Positions 1 through 6,648 of a stretch of 14,126 bases of DNA are shown here, piece after piece. The position numbers were made by a program, and so were the translations under genes. How positions within the stretch are numbered: position 1 is the stretch's first letter; each line of letters starts with the position of its first letter. Source of the stretch: SZUA-254 sp035292425 (lineage in GTDB: Bacteria; Bacteroidota; Ignavibacteria; UBA10030; SZUA-254); contig DATDQD010000216.1 in NCBI GenBank assembly GCA_035292425.1, positions 1 to 14,126 of the forward strand, written 5' to 3'. Below the pieces are notes generated by a model. That model searched no databases. It was not told where the DNA came from and saw only the letters and a program-made list of their open reading frames with translations.

Positions 1-9
1 TCTTCTTAA

Positions 10-23
10 CCGGGTGAGCCCGG
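10..23 (-). terminator. possible weak hairpin after the sigma gene
   Basis: CCGGG (10-14) and CCCGG (19-23) form a 5-bp stem with a 4-base loop just past the sigma-factor stop codon. No T-run follows on the minus strand, so it is at best a weak terminator or a chance GC palindrome. Confidence 0.2.
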
Positions 24-26
24 CCC

Positions 27-596
27 CTACCGCACCATCCGAAGTCCTTTCCTGAGCACCTTCAGCGCGTGCGTAATCTGATTCTCGACCGTTTTGATGC
101 TGAGGTCGAGCATTACCGCAATCTCTCCGTTCGTCTTCCCCCCCACCCTGCTCAGGAGGAAGACCATCCTGCAACGTTCTCCAAGCTGTTCGTTCACAAT
201 CTCATGTATTTTCTCCTCGAGGGCGCGCGCGTCGAGCGCATCCCCGCCCGGCATATCCTCCGGCCGGGATGCTTCGGGATATAACGCCTCCTTCGTTTCG
301 TTAGCGTACCGTGATTTGATTTCCGCGTGTTTGAGGTGGTCTTTGAGAAGGTTTGTGCCGATACGATGGATGTAGGGGTAGAAAGGAAGATGAGGTTTTA
401 ATCCGGAACGGCGCTCCCACACCCTGACGAACGTCTCCTGGACGATGTCGTGGGCGAGGTCCGCGTCGCGGAGTCGGCCCGCGAGGTACCTGAACAGGAC
501 CGGCTGGTATTTCTCGAAGAGGATTTTGAACGCCGCCGTATCGGCTGCCCTGACTCTCTCCAGGAGCCGCTTCTCATCGTGTTCAGAATCCGTCAT
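27..596 (-). CDS. ECF (FecI-like) RNA polymerase sigma-70 factor
   Basis: A 189-residue extracytoplasmic-function sigma factor, a usual length for the family, predicted to direct RNA polymerase to a small regulon. Region sigma2 spans about residues 23-92 (FEKYQPVLFRYL, then DIVQETFVRVWERR, the core-binding/-10 recognition helices). Region sigma4 spans about 128-185, with a helix-turn-helix around 155-180 (GEIAVMLDLSIKTVENQI). There is no sigma3, as expected for ECF factors. The ATG at 596 is preceded by GGAGA about nine bases upstream, which supports this start. The gene diverges from an operon holding a FecR-type anti-sigma factor and an STN-containing TonB receptor, so the FecI role is strongly suggested by context. 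In classical fecIR the two genes are adjacent and co-directional; here sigma and FecR are on opposite strands. The regulon is unknown, but the divergent operon is the obvious candidate. Confidence 0.95.
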   Translation of the reverse strand: MTDSEHDEKRLLERVRAADTAAFKILFEKYQPVLFRYLAGRLRDADLAHDIVQETFVRVWERRSGLKPHLPFYPYIHRIGTNLLKDHLKHAEIKSRYANETKEALYPEASRPEDMPGGDALDARALEEKIHEIVNEQLGERCRMVFLLSRVGGKTNGEIAVMLDLSIKTVENQITHALKVLRKGLRMVR

Positions 597-613
597 GGGG
601 CCGTCTCCGGTGA

Positions 614-642
614 AAGATATTTATTCGGGCGATGAACGGCAA
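614..642 (-). promoter_or_regulatory. possible sigma-70-type promoter of the sigma-factor gene
   Basis: Read on the minus strand, TTGCCG (637-642) and TATCTT (614-619) are separated by 17 bases and lie just upstream of the sigma start codon at 596. The match is moderate (four of six bases in each hexamer), and Bacteroidota primary promoters often differ from this consensus, so this is only a candidate. The 146-base divergent region 597-742 must also hold the promoter for the plus-strand operon. No convincing element was found for that one. Confidence 0.3.
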
Positions 643-742
643 TCGAGATCCCGGAAAATGCGCGATACCGCCAAAATATATCTCCCGGGGAGGATAGGTG
701 TAACCGGGGGCATGGTCGTATAGAGTATATCGGAGGACAATT

Positions 743-1354
743 ATGGCCGGAAAATCAGCATTCCCAGGGATCGGCGGGATTCTCGCATTCCTGCTCCTGA
801 TTCTGCTCATGGCGACAACCGGCTGTTTTGACTCGGGCTTCGGTCCCCCAGACGGCTTCATCCTTATCACAAACAGTTCGTTCGAAAAGAATGGCGTGCC
901 TTCACTGGAGGGCTGGACGTCGAACAGCGGCGACACCGCCGACGTCGGTTTTTCGAGGGACGTTCCGCCCGATGGCGGCTCGTACTCCTTAAAACTGCGA
1001 AACCAATGGACGGTCCCCGGCACAGTCTCTTACGCCGCCGTTCCGCGGCGGGGCGTCCATCGTTATCAGCTCTCCGCCTGGGGAAAAGCGGTGAGGAGCG
1101 GGCAGATGTTCGCCGGCGGCAGTATGATACTCACGACGAGGACGGCCGGGGTGGATACCTTCCGACAGTATTTCCATTTTTCCGACACGACCTGGGCGTT
1201 CGCCTCCCTGACGGAGACGATTGACTCCCACAGCGTCGACACCATCATCGTCCGGCTTCAGGGGAACATCGACCAGTTCAGTTACGGAGATATTCTCTTC
1301 GACCTCTGCAGCCTGGAGATCGCCGATGTTGTGCCGTGGAAGGAGGAGCTGTAG
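743..1354 (+). CDS. lipoprotein with a carbohydrate-binding-module-like jelly-roll domain
   Basis: A 203-residue protein, first gene of the operon. A lysine near the N-terminus, a hydrophobic segment (about residues 10-24) and the lipobox ending TTGC place the lipidated cysteine at residue 28, so it should be exported and membrane-anchored, probably in the outer membrane. Residues about 36-195 read like a beta-sandwich of the CBM4/9 or galactose-binding type: an opening 'ITNSSFEKNGVPSLEGWT' strand, then 'SYSLKLRN', 'GVHRYQLSAWGKA' and a closing 'DILFDLCSLEI' strand. Such folds bind glycans or act as generic extracellular recognition modules; the ligand here is unknown. GGAGGA lies 7-8 bases before the ATG. 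The stop codon is one base from the fecR ATG, so it belongs to the signalling operon and may present ligand to the receptor. That role is inference. Confidence 0.8.
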   Translation: MAGKSAFPGIGGILAFLLLILLMATTGCFDSGFGPPDGFILITNSSFEKNGVPSLEGWTSNSGDTADVGFSRDVPPDGGSYSLKLRNQWTVPGTVSYAAVPRRGVHRYQLSAWGKAVRSGQMFAGGSMILTTRTAGVDTFRQYFHFSDTTWAFASLTETIDSHSVDTIIVRLQGNIDQFSYGDILFDLCSLEIADVVPWKEEL

Positions 1355-1355
1355 G

Positions 1356-2294
1356 ATGAGATTTTTTTTCAACCGACGCGGTCCGCGCGGTGACGGCCAT
1401 GATGCGGATATTGACCGGCTTGTCTCATCTGCGCTCAAGCCCCTGAAGGAGACTCCGGCGGAGACGCACCGCCAGTGGTCCCGGCTGGAACGGGCCATCG
1501 ACCAACCTGGCATCTCATCCGCCGGTCGGGTCGACCGTCCGGCGATCGTTCAACGGACCCTTCGTCCCGCGCGGGCGCGGTTTGCCCTCGCCACCGCCTC
1601 GGTTGCCGTGGCGGGCATTGCGTTGCTCCTCTTCTCCCTCCCCCCGCACGGCCGGCAGGCCCCGAGTCGCTTCACGACATCCCGGGGTGAACAACTGAGC
1701 GTCACGCTCCCCGACAGCTCGGAGGTCATATTGAATCACACCAGCGCGCTCGAGTTCGATCCGTCGGGATTCCGTGAACGGCGCGCAGTCACACTCACCG
1801 GTGAGGCGTTCTTCAGGATCCGTAAAAGCGATGCGCCGTTTACCGTTGCGACCGGTGCCGGATCCGTCACCGTCACCGGAACCCGGTTCAACGTCCGTGT
1901 CCGGGACGACCGCTACCAGGTGGGCGTCACCGAAGGATCGGTGAGGACACTCGTCGACCTCCCCGGGAAAGATACCGCCGTGTCGCTTGCGGCGGGCCAG
2001 GTCCTTCAGGGCGTCCGGAACATTCCTCCCCCGCCCGTGCGGGCCATGGAATACACCGGATACCCCGGCTGGACGGAGAGGAAGCTGATGTTCACGAGCA
2101 TGGACATCCGCTCGGTCTGCGAGGAACTGAGGAATACGTTTGACGTCGAAATCACAATCGAAAATAGCGCGCTTGCCGGGACGAGCATTTCCGGCGTCTT
2201 CGAGGCGAGGGACATCGGGAGCGTACTCTCCACGCTCTGCGCGCTGACCGGCGGACAATACAGGCATGAGAACGGGAAGTATATCCTGTATTAA
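1356..2294 (+). CDS. FecR-family transmembrane anti-sigma factor/regulator
   Basis: A 312-residue FecR-type protein that should transmit receptor state to the divergent ECF sigma factor. Residues 1-75 are cytoplasmic and would contact sigma (the segment around HRQWSRLERAI resembles the N-terminal anti-sigma part of FecR proteins). A single membrane span lies at about 76-95 (FALATASVAVAGIALLLF). The periplasmic FecR domain covers about 104-205, including RGEQLSVTLPDSSEVILN and LTGEAFFRI. A C-terminal STN-like/DUF4974 domain lies at about 243-312. The reading frame is open back to 1221, but the ATG at 1356 is preceded by AAGGAGGAG at optimal spacing and gives the normal family length; the upstream extension overlaps the lipoprotein gene and lacks family character. 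The last 29 bases overlap the receptor gene. Confidence 0.93.
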   Translation: MRFFFNRRGPRGDGHDADIDRLVSSALKPLKETPAETHRQWSRLERAIDQPGISSAGRVDRPAIVQRTLRPARARFALATASVAVAGIALLLFSLPPHGRQAPSRFTTSRGEQLSVTLPDSSEVILNHTSALEFDPSGFRERRAVTLTGEAFFRIRKSDAPFTVATGAGSVTVTGTRFNVRVRDDRYQVGVTEGSVRTLVDLPGKDTAVSLAAGQVLQGVRNIPPPPVRAMEYTGYPGWTERKLMFTSMDIRSVCEELRNTFDVEITIENSALAGTSISGVFEARDIGSVLSTLCALTGGQYRHENGKYILY

Positions 2295-4836
2295 CCCGCG
2301 GGGTTTCATCAGGGTGCGGGCCCGGGTCGGAACCGGCGACCTGTCGTGCTGCCTGCCGGCTTTTGCGCTGATCGCCCTCCTCTTCGTCCCCGCGGCGCAA
2401 GCACAGGAGCGGGCCATCGTTCTTCACCTCGATCGCTCAGGCCTGCGCCCGGCGATCGACAGCCTCATCGCGGGGTACGGGGTGCCGGTCGTCTACATGG
2501 ACAGCGACGTCAGCGCCGAGAGCGTCTCGGTCCACTGCGACGAATGCACGATCGAAGAACTCCTCGACCGGATGCTCCTCGGCACTCCCCTTTCGTGGAG
2601 AAAAGCCGGCCGGCAGTACATCATCATGAAGCGTCCGGTTCCCGAAACGCCCAGGGGAAGCACCCTCTGGGGCACGGTCAGCGATTCCACAACAGGCGAG
2701 GCGATCGGCGATGCCGCGGTGCTCCTCTATTCTATCCCGGCTAACCGGTCCGACAGGGTCGAAGGGACCGGCGGTACCGCTCCGGCGCCGATGCGGAGCA
2801 TGCCCGTGAACGCATACGGGTTTTTCTCCCTCCGTCATGTACCCCCCGGGAAATACCGCGTTACGGTGAAGAGTGTGGGGTATGCTCCACTCCTGCGGAA
2901 TTGCGAGGTCCTCCCGGGGACCGACGCGGAGATGGCGTTTACATTATCGCCGGAAGAAATTCTGATGCCGGAGGTGATCGTCCGGGCGGAACGCTCCGGC
3001 TTCGCGATCGCCGAAGGAGTGTCCGGGGGGACGTATATCCCCTCGACCCCCTCCGATCATCACCAGTACTTCATCGAGGGCGAGAGGATTTACGATCCCG
3101 CGCACCAGGGCGGAGTGGTGTCCACATTCAACGATGAAGCCCTGAACGATATCCGGTTGCGGCAGGGGGGCCTTCCCCCCGTCTATGGCGGCAGGATCGG
3201 GGGCATTCTCGATCTCTCATTGCGGGAGGGTTCGATGGCGGGCCTCTCCGGGATCGCCGCCGGCGGCACACAGGGTTCCTCTCTCGTGCTCAATGGCCCG
3301 ATGATCGGGTCGACCACGTTCCTTCTCTCCGGCCGGGCGGGTTATCCCGACATCGGCCTCCCGGAGTTGTACGGCGATGAGAGGCGGTCGGATGCGCACT
3401 TCGCCGAACTGATCGGAAAATTGACGTGGCGGAGTTCCCCCGCCGACCGGGTCTCTCTCACGGGATTTTTCGGAAGGGATGCGTACGCGAACGCCCCTGG
3501 AAATTCTTTCGCCGCGCTGGACAACCGGATCGTCTGGCGGAATGCCTCACTCTCGCTCCGGTGGGCGGGAATCGTCCTGCCGTCGCTTTTCCTGCAGGCG
3601 TCTTCCGGTTTCACGGGGTACGACTTCACGGCCGACCACAGGTTGGCCGACCTCCGCACGGGGGTCGACACGTCGTACCGGTCGGAATACAGGGTCGGTG
3701 ATATTTCGCTCCGGGCCGATGCCGAGCACTACTACGACGGCTGGCACACTATCATCGGCGGCGTCAGCCTGATCCGTCACGCCATGTCGGGCGACGTGAA
3801 CCAGTTCTCAAGCCAGGGCGCGGTCCTCCCGTGGGACCGGACCGCGTCTTGGGAACTGTCGGTCCATCTGCAGGACCGGTGGAAACTGCTCCCCTCGGTG
3901 CTCGCCGAGATCGGGGCCCGTGCGGCGAGCTTCACCGGGAGGGAGGGCTCCTTCTCCGCGGTGGACCCGCGCTTCAGCCTGCTCGTGTCGGCCGGCGACG
4001 ATTTCACTGTGCAGGGCTCTCTTTCTTCCGTGACGCAGTTCGTCCACCCGTACCGGCAGAGCGGCATCTTCCTCTTTTATCCGGCCCTGTTCTGGTATCC
4101 CTCCACCGCGCGGGCGCGGCCCCAGACGGCGCTGCAGGGGTCGATCGGCGCCGAACGGCATTTCGACGCGCGCGGCTGGTCCCTCGGAGCGGACGCATAC
4201 TACCGCCTCACGGGGAATGTCCACGATTTTCGCCCCGGCGCCGGGGCTGTCCCGGATGAAAGCATCGAGGATGCGGTCGTGCTCGGCGACGAGAAGGCCT
4301 GGGGCGTGCGGTGGACCCTGCGGAAACGCGAGGGCCGGCTGGCCGGGTTTCTGAGGTACGACCTCTCGTGGGTGAGGCAGCAGTTTGACTCGCTCAACGG
4401 GGGAGTTTCATTCGTTCCGCGCTTTCAACGCCGGCACGAGGCGGCGGCGAGCATCGAATACGGGTTCGGCGGCGGTGTGACCGCCGACGTCCTGGCGGTG
4501 GTGGCGTCTGACCAGTCTCCCTCGTTCAACCAGATCATCAACAGGCAGACCAGCGTGGGGCCGCTGAATGTGTACGATTTCAACGGGAGCCGCCTTGCCG
4601 GATTCCAGCGCATCGAGCTCGGCGTCACCGGGATGTTCATGTTCGCGACAACCCCGGTCGAGCTCTCGATCAGGATGCGGAACGCCTACGGAGTGCTCGA
4701 TCTCTTCGACTGGCGCCTGCTCGACACCCCCGACATACGGCAAAAATGGGTGGCGACCGTGAGGGAGGGAAGTCTCTTTCCGAAGTATCCTACGCTCAGT
4801 GTACGTGTCAAATTCGGTGGAGGAACATTCCAATGA
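2266..4836 (+). CDS. TonB-dependent outer-membrane receptor/transducer with STN domain
   Basis: An 856-residue outer-membrane receptor. A signal peptide covers roughly the first 46 residues (hydrophobic core PAFALIALLF, cleavage after AAQA). An STN domain lies at about 50-122 ('LRPAIDSLIAGYGVPVVY' to 'GRQYIIMKRP'), the module through which FecA-type transducers signal to FecR. A carboxypeptidase-regulatory-like domain follows at about 131-226. A plug covers about 232-330 and ends with 'PPVYGGRIGGILDLSLREG'. The rest is beta-barrel of alternating aromatic/polar strands; the last strand near the C-terminus contains SVRVKF. Substrate is unknown; no SusD partner is adjacent. The ATG at 2266 overlaps fecR by 29 bases and lacks a clear ribosome binding site. 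An in-frame GTG at 2314 (residue 17) would give a more ordinary signal peptide, so the start is uncertain. A four-base overlap with the next lipoprotein implies coupling. Confidence 0.9.
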   Translation: MRTGSISCINPRGFIRVRARVGTGDLSCCLPAFALIALLFVPAAQAQERAIVLHLDRSGLRPAIDSLIAGYGVPVVYMDSDVSAESVSVHCDECTIEELLDRMLLGTPLSWRKAGRQYIIMKRPVPETPRGSTLWGTVSDSTTGEAIGDAAVLLYSIPANRSDRVEGTGGTAPAPMRSMPVNAYGFFSLRHVPPGKYRVTVKSVGYAPLLRNCEVLPGTDAEMAFTLSPEEILMPEVIVRAERSGFAIAEGVSGGTYIPSTPSDHHQYFIEGERIYDPAHQGGVVSTFNDEALNDIRLRQGGLPPVYGGRIGGILDLSLREGSMAGLSGIAAGGTQGSSLVLNGPMIGSTTFLLSGRAGYPDIGLPELYGDERRSDAHFAELIGKLTWRSSPADRVSLTGFFGRDAYANAPGNSFAALDNRIVWRNASLSLRWAGIVLPSLFLQASSGFTGYDFTADHRLADLRTGVDTSYRSEYRVGDISLRADAEHYYDGWHTIIGGVSLIRHAMSGDVNQFSSQGAVLPWDRTASWELSVHLQDRWKLLPSVLAEIGARAASFTGREGSFSAVDPRFSLLVSAGDDFTVQGSLSSVTQFVHPYRQSGIFLFYPALFWYPSTARARPQTALQGSIGAERHFDARGWSLGADAYYRLTGNVHDFRPGAGAVPDESIEDAVVLGDEKAWGVRWTLRKREGRLAGFLRYDLSWVRQQFDSLNGGVSFVPRFQRRHEAAASIEYGFGGGVTADVLAVVASDQSPSFNQIINRQTSVGPLNVYDFNGSRLAGFQRIELGVTGMFMFATTPVELSIRMRNAYGVLDLFDWRLLDTPDIRQKWVATVREGSLFPKYPTLSVRVKFGGGTFQ

Positions 4837-5636
4837 ACGCGATCATACGATATCTGAAAAAAGCCGCACTCGCGCTTTTCACCGTCGCCGGCCTCGCCCT
4901 CTTCCCTTCGTGCGACGGGGGAGGCGGCATCCTGCCGCCCGACCGGACATGGGTCGCGACCGAGCCGATCCAGTGCCTGGGGAACCCCTGGGAGGAGGAC
5001 TGGCTCGAGCGGCACGGGAACAATTATTCGGCGTACCCGCAGGACAAGGGCTCGCAGAACGCGATCGTCAGGGAATATTACGCCCGGCTCGGAGTGGAGG
5101 TTACCGACATCATTTCGGTTCCCAAATATCAGGCCGTCTGTCTCGCCTGCGTATGCGCCCGGGGCGACGTACTCTATCTGCTCGTCAGGGATGAGGATGT
5201 CGGGACGATGCTCGTCCTCGGTTTCCGGAGGGAATCACCCTATTGGCCACATCCCGGGGACACGGCGCTCCTGGGCGACTACCGGTACACCGGGTATGAC
5301 AGTTCCGGTTCCCCGCTGATCCAGGGAACGCTCACGTTCCTCCGGATGGATTCGACGTCAGTGTCGGGAGTGTGGCGACTCCAGGGTCCGGGGGGATACG
5401 GGCCACAGATCGGGATGGGGACGTTCGAAGGCGGGGTCGACGGCAGGGTCGTCTGGCTGAACCTGAATCCCGACTATGTCGACAATAACGTGGTCCTCTA
5501 CGGAGAGTTGAACGGGGAAAGGTACGCGGGGCGATGGCAGGTCATTACGTTCGCGGGGGTCGGATATACCGGCACCTTCGAGGCCGTGAAATGTCCCGGG
5601 GCGCGGCCGCCGGGTGTCATCAACATACAACCATGA
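4833..5636 (+). CDS. lipoprotein with cysteine-rich C-x2-C-x-C motif, unrecognised family
   Basis: A 267-residue predicted lipoprotein: basic N-terminus, hydrophobic stretch at about 11-24, and lipobox FPSC with the lipidated cysteine at residue 27, followed by a glycine-rich tether. The frame is open to 4746, but the ATG at 4833, in an ATGA overlap with the receptor stop and behind GGTGGAGGAA, is clearly the start. Two parts are visible. Residues about 42-133 carry Cys48 followed by NPWEEDW, a helical segment (NAIVREYYARLGVEV), and then AVCLACVCARGDVLYLLV with Cys103, Cys106 and Cys108; the cysteines could form disulfides or bind a metal. Residues about 147-256 are beta-strand rich with repeated G/Y-rich turns (GRWQVITFAGVGYTGTFEAVK), like a small beta-barrel. 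No function is assigned. Position right after the receptor suggests a surface accessory of that system. Confidence 0.78.
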   Translation: MNAIIRYLKKAALALFTVAGLALFPSCDGGGGILPPDRTWVATEPIQCLGNPWEEDWLERHGNNYSAYPQDKGSQNAIVREYYARLGVEVTDIISVPKYQAVCLACVCARGDVLYLLVRDEDVGTMLVLGFRRESPYWPHPGDTALLGDYRYTGYDSSGSPLIQGTLTFLRMDSTSVSGVWRLQGPGGYGPQIGMGTFEGGVDGRVVWLNLNPDYVDNNVVLYGELNGERYAGRWQVITFAGVGYTGTFEAVKCPGARPPGVINIQP

Positions 5637-5651
5637 CGGAGGAGATGAACC

Positions 5652-6581
5652 ATGCATAGACGATCCATGATCGCGGCCTTTGTGCTCGGCCTGATGGCGT
5701 TGTCCGCCTCGACCGTGCACGCCGGTTCCCTGACGGGGACCGTGAAAAACTCGACCACCCTCGGGCCCCTTTCCGGGGCCGACATAACGGTCCACGTCCT
5801 GATCCCCGATTCGATCCCGTTCCCGACATCGACGGCGCCCGACGGCTCTTATGAGATAACGGGGATCATCCCGGGCAACGAGATCTACGTGGTGATCGCC
5901 TGGATGAGCGGGTTCAGGCAGTCCTACACGAGGGTCGCCGACCTCGGTTCGCAGGACCTGGTCTTCGACATCCTGCTTGAACCCGATACTGCCGGTCTTC
6001 CGCCTCCCGGCGGCGGAGGGGACTCTGGGAATGTCTCGGGTACGATCTATGAGGTCGGCACGGGGGGAGGCCTGCAGGGTGTGCCGAACGCCACCGTGAC
6101 GCTCTATGCCGGCGGCGGCACGACGGTGACGAGTTCCGGGACCGACGGCGCGTACTCCGCCCGGATCCCGTCGGGGCCGTATACCATCGCGGTCTCCGGT
6201 TCGGGATTCGATTCCCTGGCCCTGACCGGCCTCTCGGTCGACAGCCTCGGCGCCACGGTGAATGCCGTGGTGAAAAAGACGATTACGGACGTGGATGAGG
6301 ACGATCCGGCCATCCCCCTATTGTACGCGCTGGGTCAGAACTACCCGAACCCCTTCAACCCGGTCACGAGAATCGGGTATGCCCTGCCGGCCGCAGGATA
6401 TGTAAGGCTCTCGGTCTTCAACCTGCTGGGGCAGGAGGTGGCGGTGCTGGTGGACGGACTCAGGGAGGCGGGGTACAGGACTGTGTCGTTCGACGCCGCC
6501 GGCCTGCCGGGCGGTGTCTATGTGTACAGGATAACGGCGGGGTCGTTCAGCGAAGCGAAGAAAATGCTGGTGTTGAAATAA
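5652..6581 (+). CDS. T9SS-exported protein with two carboxypeptidase-regulatory-like domains
   Basis: A 309-residue secreted protein. A Sec signal peptide spans residues 1-24 (cleavage after STVHA). Two prealbumin-like/carboxypeptidase-regulatory domains follow at about 26-111 (GSLTGTVKNSTT to FDILLEPD) and 127-208 (GNVSGTIYEVGTGGG to VNAVVKK), joined by a proline/glycine linker (LPPPGGGGDSG). After an acidic linker (DVDEDDP), residues about 224-309 form a T9SS type A sorting domain: ALGQNYPNPFNPVTRIGYAL, VRLSVFNLLGQEVAVLVDG, GGVYVYRI and the terminal KKMLVLK. In this secretion route the C-terminal domain is recognised at the outer membrane and usually removed on the cell surface. There is no catalytic domain, so a structural or adhesive role is likely. 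GGAGGAGATGAACC precedes the ATG, 15 bases after the upstream stop, making it the last gene of the operon. Confidence 0.9.
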   Translation: MHRRSMIAAFVLGLMALSASTVHAGSLTGTVKNSTTLGPLSGADITVHVLIPDSIPFPTSTAPDGSYEITGIIPGNEIYVVIAWMSGFRQSYTRVADLGSQDLVFDILLEPDTAGLPPPGGGGDSGNVSGTIYEVGTGGGLQGVPNATVTLYAGGGTTVTSSGTDGAYSARIPSGPYTIAVSGSGFDSLALTGLSVDSLGATVNAVVKKTITDVDEDDPAIPLLYALGQNYPNPFNPVTRIGYALPAAGYVRLSVFNLLGQEVAVLVDGLREAGYRTVSFDAAGLPGGVYVYRITAGSFSEAKKMLVLK

Positions 6582-6601
6582 AGTTCGATCGTACAAACGA
6601 G

Positions 6602-6629
6602 GGCACCCCCGTCCCCGGACAGGGGTGCC
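6602..6629. terminator. hairpin between convergent genes, probable bidirectional terminator
   Basis: GGCACCCC (6602-6609) pairs perfectly with GGGGTGCC (6622-6629), and inside them GTCC/GGAC (6611-6614, 6617-6620) extends the stem after one C-A mismatch. The hairpin lies 21 bases after the T9SS-protein stop and 20 bases beyond the aldehyde dehydrogenase stop on the other strand, as expected for a shared terminator. No clear T-run follows in either direction, so termination efficiency is uncertain. Confidence 0.6.
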
Positions 6630-6648
6630 ATGGAGCGGTTTGGTGTGA

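Noticed and set aside
653..724. ECF-type promoter for the plus-strand operon (GGAAAAT at 653; TGTAAC at 699 with CGTA at 717).
   Set aside because: Spacings (22 or 12 bases) do not fit known ECF promoters, so no site is claimed although one is expected in this gap.
1221..1355. In-frame N-terminal extension of FecR.
   Set aside because: It overlaps the lipoprotein gene and lacks family similarity; a strong ribosome binding site marks 1356.
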